Of a stretch of DNA of 64,000 nucleotides, positions 29,116 through 39,197 are shown one piece after another. The notes below the pieces were generated by a model. The model did not search any database, was not told where the DNA came from, and saw only the letters and a program-made list of their open reading frames with translations. The position numbers and the translations under genes were made by a program. The stretch covers positions 1 to 64,000 of the forward strand of contig NZ_CAJYCN010000010.1 in NCBI RefSeq assembly GCF_913566895.1. The letters run 5' to 3'. This stretch comes from Listeria ilorinensis. GTDB taxonomy: Bacteria; Bacillota; Bacilli; Lactobacillales; Listeriaceae. How positions within the stretch are numbered: position 1 is the stretch's first letter; each line of letters starts with the position of its first letter.

Positions 29116-30345
29116 TTATAAAACTTTTACTGTGACGGTTCTTCTGCCCCAAGAGTAACATGAGCCTGCATCATCAAAGTAAACATCAATGATATTTCCT
29201 TTAATTGCACCGCCTGTATCCCCGGCAATCGCCACGCCATATCCTTCAACCCATACTTTGGAACCTAGCGGAATCACGCTCGGATCAACAGCTACAACTT
29301 TAATACCCGGATTAGCACTCAGGTTGATCCCTGTTGCTGTAGTTCCCCCACCAGAATAAGCTGTAGATTCCATTGTGAATGTTTTACCGCCGCTTGGTGC
29401 AGCTGAATCATTAGAATGATTTGCTGATTGTGCAGAAGCTTTTGATGATGAAGATGAAGAAGCTGCAACTGTCTGAACAGCTGATTTTGTACCGCGTGCA
29501 ATAACTTTATCTTGTTTATCGGAAACATTAGATTCAGAAACGCGATCGCGCTTCACTTCTTTGCCATTCTCATATGTAACATCATATTTCACTTTCTTTT
29601 CGCCGTTCTTACCTTCAGTGACGATCTTTTCTTGCCCTTTTTCAAGATTTGCATCGTCCTTATAAACGGTATCAAAAGCAACTTGTTCGACTTTTTCTTC
29701 GGATTTTTTATCTACATACGCGACTTCGATATTCATATTCGAAGTTAATTTTGTTTCTTTAGCTGGTGAAACACGATCGTCTCCGTCAGTGGTAATATTT
29801 TTCTCAGCTAGTAAATCACCCACTGTATTTTTTGTTGTCCAGACTGTTTCGTTTTTATCACCATTTTTGAGTGTCAACTCGATCGCCCGATCAATATCAA
29901 TGTCCATATCATTTTTCACTTTATCATCAAGTGAAACATTCAGAACATCATGTGGACCTGGAGTAATATTTTCATCCTTAAGTAATTCTTTCACCGTAGA
30001 TTTCGTGCTCCAAACTTTTTCTGTTTGGCCATTATCAGTTACGTTTACTTGCTTTGCTTTTACATAATCAATTTTCATATTATCCTTGATCGGTGTATTT
30101 TTAGCAGGAGAGACTTGGTCGTGTGCTCCTACTTCTATTCCTGATTCATTTAGCGCTTCACCAACAGTAGCGGCATGCGTTTTTGCTTCAATTTTTTCGC
30201 CCGCATTCATAATGGTGATATCGTTTTTAGTTCCTTCGAAAACGAAATAAAAAACCAGTGCGACTACAATAACAAATCCTGCAATCAAAATTGGTAATTT
30301 CCATTTTGATGGTTGGTCTACGTTACTGCTGTTTTCCATGGTCAT
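29116..30345 (-). CDS. yabE: YabE-like cell-wall protein (DUF348 x3, G5, 3D domain)
   Basis: Membrane-anchored wall enzyme of the Rpf/Sps group. Order: cytoplasmic N-terminus, TM helix 17-36, three DUF348 repeats (about 45-205, each with WTTKNTVGDLL-like blocks), a G5 domain (205-285, KIVTEGKNGEKKVKYDV), a Ser/Ala linker, and a C-terminal 3D domain with the acid residues of AVDPSVIPLGSKVWVEGYG, AGDTGG and IIDVYFDD. The 3D fold resembles MltA lytic transglycosylases. L. monocytogenes lmo0186 is the matching Rpf-like protein. ATG at 30345 with AAAGGGGAG upstream. Confidence 0.9.
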   Translation of the reverse strand: MTMENSSNVDQPSKWKLPILIAGFVIVVALVFYFVFEGTKNDITIMNAGEKIEAKTHAATVGEALNESGIEVGAHDQVSPAKNTPIKDNMKIDYVKAKQVNVTDNGQTEKVWSTKSTVKELLKDENITPGPHDVLNVSLDDKVKNDMDIDIDRAIELTLKNGDKNETVWTTKNTVGDLLAEKNITTDGDDRVSPAKETKLTSNMNIEVAYVDKKSEEKVEQVAFDTVYKDDANLEKGQEKIVTEGKNGEKKVKYDVTYENGKEVKRDRVSESNVSDKQDKVIARGTKSAVQTVAASSSSSSKASAQSANHSNDSAAPSGGKTFTMESTAYSGGGTTATGINLSANPGIKVVAVDPSVIPLGSKVWVEGYGVAIAGDTGGAIKGNIIDVYFDDAGSCYSWGRRTVTVKVL

Positions 30346-30373
30346 GTATTTCTCCCCTTTCTACTCGCTAGTG

Positions 30374-30403
30374 ATTATATACGGGGGACGAAAGAACTGT
30401 CAA
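30374..30403 (-). promoter_or_regulatory. Promoter of the yabE-like gene
   Basis: Minus strand TTGACA (30398-30403), 18 bp, TATAAT (30374-30379), both perfect. The leader is short, so no riboswitch fits upstream of this gene. Nothing else is recognised in 30404-30641. Confidence 0.8.
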
Positions 30404-30641
30404 TTTTTGAGACAGTTTGTGCACTCTTACACGTTTAAAACTGCTAAAGCACTGATACAATCACCTTTTCATAATTATTTTCAAAGGTGCGAATCCATTT
30501 GTAACATTCTTGTCATATTTATCTACGACTCGGGACTTAGGCATAAAATAAGGGGGTTTGATAAAATTGTAAATTTGTTTATATTCCAATCTTAATATTG
30601 AGTTACAGACCCTACCTTTTATTACAATTCAATGACATTTT

Positions 30642-31409
30642 CTATTGTATACCAAACAACTTATTCGCGTTATCCATTGTGTACCTAGCGATCTCCTCAT
30701 ATTTCATTTCTTTCAATTCAGCAATTTTTTCTGCAACAAGCTTCACATAGGCCGGTTCATTTCTTTTGCCTCGATTAGGATGCGGAGCAAGATACGGTGC
30801 GTCCGTCTCAATCAGCATTCGGTCAATTGGTATAGCTTCGGCTGCAATTTTTGGAAGTTTAGCATTTTTAAAAGTAACAGTTCCGCCGAAAGAAATATGA
30901 AAATTCAGCGCTAAGCACCTTTCCATCACTTCAACTGTTTCACCAAAACAATGCATAATCCCGCCTACTTCTTCCGCATGTTCTTCTTCTAAAATACGCA
31001 CGACATCTTCTGTTGCTTCGCGATTGTGGATGACGATCGGCAGCTTTACTTCCCGAGCTAGGCGAATCTGTTTGCGGAAGACTTCAAACTGCACTTCTTT
31101 TGGCGAGGTATCCCAATGATAGTCGAGCCCCATCTCTCCTAATGCAACTACTTTAGGGTGTTCAGACAGTTGACGTAGCCATTCCAAATCAGCGTCCGTA
31201 AAATCTATTGCATCAGTTGGATGCCAGCCGACGATCAGATAGATGAAAGAATATTGCTCTGCTAATTCCAGTGCCCGATCAATTGTTTTTTTATTAAAGC
31301 CTACTACAGCCATTCTGCTTACATCATTTTCTTTTGCGCGTGTAATGACGGCTTCTAAATCTTCCTCAAAAGCCTCATCATTTAAGTGCACATGAGTGTC
31401 AAAAAGCAT
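30642..31409 (-). CDS. tatD: TatD family deoxyribonuclease
   Basis: Metal-dependent hydrolase of 255 residues with HVHLND (6-11), GEMGLDYHW, IVIHNREA, MHCFGE and IETDAPYL, the TatD metal ligands. Involved in DNA turnover or quality control. ATG at 31409 with GGAGGAG upstream. Only 193 bp after metG here; L. monocytogenes EGD-e, as I recall, carries a sugar-use cluster between these genes. Confidence 0.93.
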   Translation of the reverse strand: MLFDTHVHLNDEAFEEDLEAVITRAKENDVSRMAVVGFNKKTIDRALELAEQYSFIYLIVGWHPTDAIDFTDADLEWLRQLSEHPKVVALGEMGLDYHWDTSPKEVQFEVFRKQIRLAREVKLPIVIHNREATEDVVRILEEEHAEEVGGIMHCFGETVEVMERCLALNFHISFGGTVTFKNAKLPKIAAEAIPIDRMLIETDAPYLAPHPNRGKRNEPAYVKLVAEKIAELKEMKYEEIARYTMDNANKLFGIQ

Positions 31410-31547
31410 TTTTTCTCCTCCAAAATTCTATTTTCTTCTATTATAACTATGAAAAAGATCATTATCAAAAAGGACGCCCATTGCAAACGGTTGCATAAAT
31501 ATTATTCTTGTTCTCCATTATTATAGAAGAAACTGGTTATTTTACAG

Positions 31548-31593
31548 AAAAATCCGAGGTATAGCGTTGATAGCTAATAAATATACCTCGGAT
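31548..31593 (-). terminator. metG terminator
   Basis: TCCGAGGTATA pairs perfectly with TATACCTCGGA around an 18-nt loop, followed by TTTTT. Confidence 0.85.
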
Positions 31594-31602
31594 CGAATAT
31601 CA

Positions 31603-33603
<2,001 letters not shown>

Positions 33604-33625
33604 CTAGGTTCCCTCCCTCAGAATC

Positions 33626-33642
33626 TGTCGGTAATTCCGACA
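33626..33642 (-). promoter_or_regulatory. Hairpin in the metG leader
   Basis: TGTCGG pairs with CCGACA around a 5-nt loop, 12 bases before the ribosome site. No T-box is visible upstream of metG. Confidence 0.4.
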
Positions 33643-33662
33643 ATCAATAAATATTACTTTTT

Positions 33663-33668
33663 ATTATA
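33663..33668 (-). promoter_or_regulatory. Extended -10 element of metG
   Basis: Minus strand TGCTATAAT, extended -10, 60 bp before the start; -35 poorly matched. Confidence 0.5.
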
Positions 33669-33722
33669 GCATTTTTAGGGATATTGAAATATACCTTTGC
33701 AAAAAAATATCATCATTTTAGC

Positions 33723-33746
33723 AAAAAAAGACACTGCTGTCTTTTC
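33723..33746 (-). terminator. Terminator after the first glcU
   Basis: AAAAGACA pairs with TGTCTTTT around a 4-nt loop, then further T residues on the minus strand. A second hairpin with GGAAGCTG/CAGCTTCC at 33832-33861 lies directly after the stop, with its T-run on the plus strand. Confidence 0.65.
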
Positions 33747-33865
33747 CAAGAACATGCTGTGTCTTAAATCAACTGTTATAGTCGTTTTACGAGTGCTTGT
33801 TTGCCTAGTGAAAATCACGTTCATAAGGAAGCTGCAAGATTTCAAATACAGCTTCCTTTTTTTGT

Positions 33866-34723
33866 TTATAATCCTTTTGCGACGCCGATCAGAATCCCGC
33901 CAGCAACGACCAGTACCACACCGATTAGCACAAAGACCATTTCCTTTTTGGTTTTCTTCTCGCCAAGCAGTAAAATTCCGCCGAGTGTCGAAATAACTAC
34001 ACCTAATTGTGAAAGTGAGAATCCTGTCGCTACGCCTACAAGTCCGTTCGCATAAAGCATCGCCAAATTCCCCGCAGCCCAGATCATGCCGGGAATCATA
34101 ATGAGCCAAGTCCGCGAGGTAAAGCGCTTTTCCGATCCTTTATGCGTCATTAGAAGTGCTCCCGCCACCATACCGATCGCCTGGGGCAAAATGGCTTCGA
34201 ATCCATTAATATGGAAGCCTTGAATGATTACAACATAACTAATATAGCCGAGAGACGAGATTGTCAGCATAAGTAGACCTTTATTCAATTGCTTTGTTCC
34301 ATCTTCTTGCTGCTCTGCATAGCTTGTCATAAAGATTCCTGCCACAATCAGTGCTAGCGCCGTAAAGCCCAGAATCATTCTAGTCATCGTGTCCCATTCA
34401 TGAAAAAGCAATACTCCGCACAGCGTCGTCCCGACAAGCTGCATGCCTGTTGAAATCGGCATCGCTTTGGAAACGCCGATCAACTTAAATGATTGAAGCT
34501 GAAACATTTGCCCAATCGCCCAAAGACACCCTGTCATAAAACTGATTGCAAATGTATAAAATGTGTAAGTAGGCGGTGAAACGAGAAAAACGATACACGC
34601 AAAAAGAAGCGCCCCCAGTGTGACACCCATCGTTTGTTGTCTCGTCGTTCCTCCTACTTTTGTGATAATTAGTGGCATAAATCCCCACAGAAGTGCTGGA
34701 ATGAGCGCAATGGTTATATTCAA
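33866..34723 (-). CDS. glcU: GlcU-type sugar uptake protein, paralog 1
   Basis: A 285-residue, ten-helix transporter of the GRP/RhaT group of the drug/metabolite superfamily, related to glucose uptake protein GlcU. Signatures: ALIPALLWGFMPLIITKVGG at the start and [28 protein letters not shown] near the end. Start is TTG at 34723 with GGGAGGA seven bases upstream. Highly like the second copy at 35800-36657. Position next to metG corresponds to lmo0176. Confidence 0.88.
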   Translation of the reverse strand: MNITIALIPALLWGFMPLIITKVGGTTRQQTMGVTLGALLFACIVFLVSPPTYTFYTFAISFMTGCLWAIGQMFQLQSFKLIGVSKAMPISTGMQLVGTTLCGVLLFHEWDTMTRMILGFTALALIVAGIFMTSYAEQQEDGTKQLNKGLLMLTISSLGYISYVVIIQGFHINGFEAILPQAIGMVAGALLMTHKGSEKRFTSRTWLIMIPGMIWAAGNLAMLYANGLVGVATGFSLSQLGVVISTLGGILLLGEKKTKKEMVFVLIGVVLVVAGGILIGVAKGL

Positions 34724-34797
34724 CGTTTTGTCCTCCCTGTTTGTACACCTTGCTTGGAAGTTATGCGATTTTGTGTAGGTGAAATGTTTAACTCTTC

Positions 34798-34803
34798 CAT
34801 TAT
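34798..34803 (-). promoter_or_regulatory. -10 element of glcU paralog 1
   Basis: Minus strand TATAAT, 75 bp before the TTG start; -35 weak. A cre-like sequence with two mismatches lies at 34869-34883, within the neighbouring terminator region. Confidence 0.45.
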
Positions 34804-34880
34804 AGCGGATGTGGCAAAGATTGAATAGCGCTTTTTTCAGGTAAGCGGTTCATTTAAATATTAAATTTTTCGAAGCGCTT

Positions 34881-34916
34881 TAAAAGCACGCCCAGTTTAC
34901 CTTCCGGGCGTGCTTT
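34881..34916 (-). terminator. Terminator of the LOV-STAS gene
   Basis: AAAGCACGCCC (34883-34893) pairs perfectly with GGGCGTGCTTT (34906-34916); it overlaps the stop codon. Confidence 0.85.
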
Positions 34917-35699
34917 TTAATGCTGTTCGAATTGAAAATGCTTCAAAGCTTGATCCACTGAGTGGAATGTCGTAATTCCTTGGAGATGATTATCAAATAA
35001 AACGGAAGACTTGGCAAGCGATGGATTGATCCCTGTAAAGACTGTTCGAATACCCATCAAATTTAAGAATTTGCGGAAATTCATAATGCCTGTTACGATC
35101 GATTCATCAAATTTTGTCAAACCGGAAAAATCCAGGATCAAATAAGCAATCTCTTTGGCTTCCAAATATCGTGTGCTTTTCTCAAGCAGTATTTTGAAGC
35201 GATTTTCATCCAAGATACCAATAAGCGGCAAGATCGCCATTTCCTGACTCAGCGGAATGATCGGGGCGGTCAGCGAAAAAATCGTTTCCTCTGCATGACG
35301 CATCTCCCTTTTCAACTGTTCAACTTCGCTGACATCTTTTTGCAGACCTAGAAAATAGGTATTGCCATTTTCATCATAGATCGGTCGAATCGTCAATTCA
35401 TTGTAAAAAAGATCGCCATTCTTTTTATAGTTTTTTAAAATCTGTTTTGTTGGCATTTTCGCGTGAATGGCATCTTTAATCGCTCGCAGTGCCTCCTCGC
35501 TAGTATCTTCTCTTTGCAAAAAACGACAATTCTTTCCAATGACTTCTTCTGCTGTGTAGCCAGTTAATTCTTCAAAGGCTTCATTGACAAAAACAATTGG
35601 GTTATTCTGGATATTTGGATCGGTAATAATGACAGGAGAACCAGAAAACGTTAATGCTTCACGTATAACTACGAAGGATAGTGAATGTTGTTCCATCAT
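34917..35699 (-). CDS. LOV-STAS blue-light photoreceptor (YtvA / Lmo0799 type)
   Basis: A 260-residue flavin photoreceptor: a PAS/LOV domain (about 15-125) with GKNCRFLQ (55-62), whose C58 forms the light-driven flavin adduct, a Ja-type linker helix (125-145) and a STAS domain (145-255). Homologs YtvA and Lmo0799 feed light into the stressosome and sigma-B. ATG at 35699 with AAGGGCG upstream (a second ATG follows). It lies between two glcU paralogs on the same strand, not the place of lmo0799. Confidence 0.92.
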   Translation of the reverse strand: MMEQHSLSFVVIREALTFSGSPVIITDPNIQNNPIVFVNEAFEELTGYTAEEVIGKNCRFLQREDTSEEALRAIKDAIHAKMPTKQILKNYKKNGDLFYNELTIRPIYDENGNTYFLGLQKDVSEVEQLKREMRHAEETIFSLTAPIIPLSQEMAILPLIGILDENRFKILLEKSTRYLEAKEIAYLILDFSGLTKFDESIVTGIMNFRKFLNLMGIRTVFTGINPSLAKSSVLFDNHLQGITTFHSVDQALKHFQFEQH

Positions 35700-35737
35700 T
35701 TTTCGCCCTTTTCTTCATTAAAATAATTTCTTTATTG

Positions 35738-35743
35738 ATTATA
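35738..35743 (-). promoter_or_regulatory. -10 element of the LOV-STAS gene
   Basis: Minus strand TATAAT about 40 bp upstream; no convincing -35 and no sigma-B match. Confidence 0.4.
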
Positions 35744-35799
35744 CAATAATTATCTTTCAAATCATAAAAAAGAGAACTATTTTAATTCCTAACTGTCCT

Positions 35800-36657
35800 T
35801 TAACTTTTAGCCAAACCGATCATTGTGCCACCTGTAATGACTAAAATGACACCAATCACTACAAATATCCATTCTTTTTTCGTTTTCTTCTCACCTAGGA
35901 ATAGAATGCCGCCAAGCGTCGAAATGACAACCCCCATTTGTGAAAGTGAAAACCCTGTAGCAATTCCAACCATTGCATTAGAGAACAACAATGCCAGATT
36001 CCCTGTTGCCCATAAAAGACCTGGAATGATATTAAGAAAAGTTTGTTTGGTAAAGCGTTTTTCATCACTCTTGATCGCAAAAAGAAGGGCCGCCATAACC
36101 ATTCCGACCGCCTGCGGTAAAATAGCATCCCAACCATCTATATCGAACCATCTTGTTACAACCACATAGCCAACATAGCCGATCGTCGAAACCAAGAGTG
36201 TAGCTAAACCCTTTTTCATATTCGTGCCTTGTTCAGCATCTTTATTTTCCTGATAGCTAGTAAGGGCGATCCCAATAATAATCAACACCAGTGCCGAAAA
36301 ACCTAGCACCAATTTGGCTGTTGTTCCCCATTCATGAAAAGCAAAAACACCGAAAAGCGATGTACCGACAAGTTGCATCCCTGTCGAAAGCGGCATCGTC
36401 TTAGAGACACCAACCTGTGTAAAGGCGCGAAATTGGTTCATCTGCCCTAAACTCCAAAAAGCTCCTGAAACAAAACTTGCTACTAAAATGGTGGCGGTAT
36501 AGTGTGGATCCGTGAAAAAGAAAACAAAAACAGCAAAAATAAAAGCCCCAAGTGTCGTACCGATAATTTGCTGTTTCGGTTTCCCGCCGATCTTCGAAAC
36601 GACAAGGGGCATGATCCCCCACATAATTGCTGGTATAAGTGCTACTACAATATTCAT
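35800..36657 (-). CDS. glcU: GlcU-type sugar uptake protein, paralog 2
   Basis: Second ten-helix GlcU-type carrier, 285 residues, same length and motifs as paralog 1 ([48 protein letters not shown]). ATG at 36657 with AGGGGGAG seven bases upstream. Location next to abrB corresponds to lmo0169. Probably glucose/proton symport, shown for GlcU of Bacillus; the exact sugar is not known here. Confidence 0.88.
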   Translation of the reverse strand: MNIVVALIPAIMWGIMPLVVSKIGGKPKQQIIGTTLGAFIFAVFVFFFTDPHYTATILVASFVSGAFWSLGQMNQFRAFTQVGVSKTMPLSTGMQLVGTSLFGVFAFHEWGTTAKLVLGFSALVLIIIGIALTSYQENKDAEQGTNMKKGLATLLVSTIGYVGYVVVTRWFDIDGWDAILPQAVGMVMAALLFAIKSDEKRFTKQTFLNIIPGLLWATGNLALLFSNAMVGIATGFSLSQMGVVISTLGGILFLGEKKTKKEWIFVVIGVILVITGGTMIGLAKS

Positions 36658-36811
36658 TATGAACTCCCCCTCTTGATTTCTTCTGGACTATACCCCTTTT
36701 TTCAGAAAATGACTCCTAGAGAAAAATTTTCCATTTTTTGGTATAAATGAGCTTATAATGGGATAAATCAGGGTAAAGTGAGAAAAAGCTACGAGAAAGC
36801 AGGTGTTCATT

Positions 36812-37087
36812 TTGAAATCAACAGGAGTAGTTCGTAAAATTGATGATCTTGGCAGAATTGTTATCCCTATCGAGATCCGCCGTACACTCAATCTAAAAGT
36901 TAAAGACCCTGTCGAAATTTTTATTGATGAAGAAAGCATTATCTTAAAGAAGTATACAGCAGGTTTGGTCTGCGATGTGACCGGAGAATTTTCAGTTGAT
37001 AATAAGAAATTCCTAGACGGCAAATTGACATTGAGCAAAGAAGGCGCCGAGGAACTTATTGCCGAGATCCAGAAAAATTTCCAATAA
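36812..37087 (+). CDS. abrB: AbrB-family transition-state regulator
   Basis: 91-residue DNA-binding protein. KSTGVVRKIDDLGRIVIPIE is the swapped-hairpin AbrB domain, and the C-terminal SKEGAEELIAEIQKN is as in Bacillus AbrB. Start is TTG at 36812, six bases from GCAGGTG; an in-frame GTG at 36803 overlaps this ribosome site. A TATAAT lies near 36752. Corresponds to lmo0168; its terminator is shared with the gene on the opposite strand. Confidence 0.9.
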   Translation: MKSTGVVRKIDDLGRIVIPIEIRRTLNLKVKDPVEIFIDEESIILKKYTAGLVCDVTGEFSVDNKKFLDGKLTLSKEGAEELIAEIQKNFQ

Positions 37088-37090
37088 AAA

Positions 37091-37164
37091 AACAGGCAAA
37101 AGCGCGAGGGATAGCTTCTCCAAGATGTTATATCCGAGAGAAACACATGCTTTTGCCTATTTTT
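37091..37164. terminator. Bidirectional terminator between abrB and the lipoprotein gene
   Basis: AGGCAAAAGC (37094-37103) pairs perfectly with GCTTTTGCCT (37149-37158); the 45-nt loop can fold partly. T-runs follow on both strands. Confidence 0.8.
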
Positions 37165-37175
37165 ATGATGAATGA

Positions 37176-38420
37176 TTATTTATGATTCGAAACCAACCAT
37201 GTTAGTGCTTGCGAATTATTATAAGCTTTTTCCCAAGCAGCATGCGGATTCGGTGTAACAAGACCAGACGGATATTCAGTCATTTGGATCTTCGTACCGC
37301 CAGCATCTTTTACAGCTTGAACAGCTTGAAGTGAACCTTGAACACTGTTTACAGGATCATCTTCTGCTTGGAAAGCCCAGATTGGAACATCTTTGATCTT
37401 CGCTGCATCTTCCTTATTAGGTGCTAAGTAGCGAGCTGAGCCATCTTGAACGAATTCTGCATTTGCATCATACATGTAACCAGAGATTGGCAATGCTGCT
37501 GCAAAGAAGTCTGGATTTTCAACGAGCATTTTCCAAGTACCTGTTGCCCCATTGGAAACACCCGAGATATAGATGCGAGAAGTATCAATATCGCTATGTT
37601 CAGAAACTACTTTATCAATTAGTTTTTTCACCATTTGTGTTTGGCCTTCATTGAACCAGCCATTACGCTCTTTATCCCATGGCACCTGTGGCGCTAGTAC
37701 GTAACTTGGTGTAGTTGTTTGGAAACTCTTTCCAGCAAAAGTTGCCGGTCCGTCTGTGCCTAAAAGCTGCATTTCATTATCATCACCGCGTTCACCTGAA
37801 CCGTGAAGATAGATGATCAGTGGTTTTTTCGCAGAATCACTGCTTTCTGTTGTTGGTGAATACAGACGGTAAGCCATTTTGTTATTGCCATCTTTGAATG
37901 TATCCCCTTTGAATTGATCAAGAATCGGTGTAACTGTATCTTTTACTGCCATACTTGCAGTTGGCGCATATTCCGTACCTTTATCCGATTTAACTGTAGC
38001 AGTTTGTTTGACAGTGTAGCTCATATTTGCACGGCTATTGATGAATTTTTCTATATCAAAAACCAGTGTACTTGCATTGGCGTCACTTGGATTTAATTCA
38101 AGGACAACATATTTACCTTTTTCAGCTGGAGTCCCAACTGCTTTTTCTTCACTTGTATATACCGCTTGAATATTACGGCTCTTATCTCCCGCAAAAACAG
38201 CGAAATCAGATGGCGACAGGTCGCTGCCTTTGACAGCTTCAGGGTAAGTCAGAATAACAGCAGATCCCACTTCTCCTTTGTCAATCACATCTGTCACTAA
38301 CGTTGTATCTTTTGCACTCAATTTTTCTCCCGCAGAAGAATCGCTACCGCTGTTGGAACATGCAGCAAACACCATTGAAACTACCAGTAGCAATGCAACT
38401 AAACTAATCTTTTTCTTCAT
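37176..38420 (-). CDS. Lipoprotein alpha/beta hydrolase (predicted peptidase/esterase, COG4099 type)
   Basis: A surface lipoprotein of 414 residues. Signal peptide with lipobox VFAAC, lipidated C21; a beta-sandwich region about 35-165; then an alpha/beta hydrolase with HGSGERG (oxyanion region), nucleophile S289 in GVSNG, a likely acid near D354-D355 and H393 in NPHAAW. Substrate unknown; relatives include esterases and feruloyl-type enzymes. The ATG at 38420 has AAAGGAG seven bases upstream; the 49-codon upstream extension is leader RNA. A cre site over the promoter suggests carbon control, so a plant-polymer or sugar-ester role is plausible. Confidence 0.82.
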   Translation of the reverse strand: MKKKISLVALLLVVSMVFAACSNSGSDSSAGEKLSAKDTTLVTDVIDKGEVGSAVILTYPEAVKGSDLSPSDFAVFAGDKSRNIQAVYTSEEKAVGTPAEKGKYVVLELNPSDANASTLVFDIEKFINSRANMSYTVKQTATVKSDKGTEYAPTASMAVKDTVTPILDQFKGDTFKDGNNKMAYRLYSPTTESSDSAKKPLIIYLHGSGERGDDNEMQLLGTDGPATFAGKSFQTTTPSYVLAPQVPWDKERNGWFNEGQTQMVKKLIDKVVSEHSDIDTSRIYISGVSNGATGTWKMLVENPDFFAAALPISGYMYDANAEFVQDGSARYLAPNKEDAAKIKDVPIWAFQAEDDPVNSVQGSLQAVQAVKDAGGTKIQMTEYPSGLVTPNPHAAWEKAYNNSQALTWLVSNHK

Positions 38421-38446
38421 GATTTGTCTCCTTTTTTGAATAGTTA

Positions 38447-38556
38447 AATAACGGATTCTCTGCACAAAAAAAGCCAGACAATACCAAAATAGTCCGATAA
38501 TACATCGAAAAATCATTGGTTTTGCCTGCCTTAGCAGTAACAATCCGTTATTTTCT
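38447..38556 (-). promoter_or_regulatory. Structured 5' leader of the lipoprotein hydrolase (possible attenuator)
   Basis: The leader begins almost at the transcription start. Its core CAGGCAAAACCAA pairs with TTGGTATTGTCTG (one mismatch, one G-U) and is followed by GGC and seven T, a terminator. Outside it, AATAACGGATT pairs perfectly with AATCCGTTATT, whose second half lies after the T-run. So a readthrough RNA forms a larger closed structure than a terminated one. I cannot match it to a known riboswitch class. Confidence 0.6.
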
Positions 38557-38562
38557 GAAATC

Positions 38563-38591
38563 ATCATATCATAATGAGAAAGCGATTACAA
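38563..38591 (-). promoter_or_regulatory. Promoter of the lipoprotein hydrolase
   Basis: Minus strand TTGTAA (38586-38591), 17 bp, TATGAT (38563-38568). The -35 lies inside the cre site. Confidence 0.7.
38577..38591 (-). promoter_or_regulatory. CcpA cre site
   Basis: Minus strand TTGTAATCGCTTTCT matches the cre consensus WTGNAANCGNWNNCW at every fixed base. Overlap with the -35 predicts repression on preferred sugars. Confidence 0.75.
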
Positions 38592-38786
38592 ACAAATTTT
38601 TTATCTGTATATTTCTCACCAAAACGTGTATTAGTTATTTAGAACTAATTTTTTGTTAATTTTTTCCTCCTTCAAAACTTTGGATAGTAATTTTGATTAC
38701 TTTTATTTTGAAATCCATTTTTTTATGCGTTTGAAAAAAAGGGTAAAAAGAACCTTTTTTTGCATCCCATCTTCAAAACAACTAAA

Positions 38787-38825
38787 AAAAACCAAACTCA
38801 TGAGAAAAAGAGTCTGATTTTCACG
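38787..38825 (-). terminator. Terminator of the DUF1801 gene
   Basis: AATCAGACTC pairs with GAGTTTGGTT (two G-U pairs), followed by a T-run. Confidence 0.75.
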
Positions 38826-38828
38826 CAA

Positions 38829-39185
38829 TTATTTCCCTTTCAACAGATTTTCCTCAACACGAAACTTCGTGATTTCCGCAATCAATTCATATGGAATCGG
38901 CTGATCGTATGGGAATTGAATCGCTCCTTTACTTGTTTTATATGCTTTGAGTTTGGATGCAAAATGAGTTACGCCGCTTGGAGCCGGATAAAAGCCCAAA
39001 TGTTTTTTCATCGGAGCAAAATGGACGAGATTACCATTCAGATAAAAAGTTGGCATGCCATAACTCATTTTTTCAGTTGCTTCAACAGGTACCGCTTCTC
39101 GAAGCGTCTCATAAACCTTTCTGAGTACTGGCTGCACTTCTGGGTCACACGTTTCGATGTAGTTTTTGATCACTTGATCAGCCAT
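38829..39185 (-). CDS. DUF1801 / YdhG-like protein
   Basis: A 118-residue small alpha/beta protein: VEATEKMSYGMPTFYLNGNLVHFAPMKKHLGFYP is the YdhG/DUF1801 core. A Bacillus relative (Fra) was described as an iron chaperone; whether this applies here is unknown. ATG at 39185 with AGGAGG seven bases upstream, 12 bp after rsmI, so it is the last gene of the rsmI run. Confidence 0.8.
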   Translation of the reverse strand: MADQVIKNYIETCDPEVQPVLRKVYETLREAVPVEATEKMSYGMPTFYLNGNLVHFAPMKKHLGFYPAPSGVTHFASKLKAYKTSKGAIQFPYDQPIPYELIAEITKFRVEENLLKGK

Positions 39186-39197
39186 GTTATTTCCTCC

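Noticed and set aside
30508..30541. ECF-sigma-like promoter on the plus strand (TGTAAC...CGAC) opposite the yabE-like gene, as B. subtilis has a yabE antisense RNA
   Set aside because: Spacing is 20 bp, not 16-17, and it lies upstream of the gene, not antisense to it.
38470..38540. c-di-GMP-I riboswitch in the lipoprotein leader
   Set aside because: Only a short run resembles the aptamer; the tetraloop, receptor and GGGACGCAAAGCC parts are missing.
38421..38567. 49-codon N-terminal extension of the lipoprotein hydrolase
   Set aside because: The signal peptide with lipobox begins at 38420 directly after a good ribosome site; the extension coincides with the leader fold and would bury the signal peptide.
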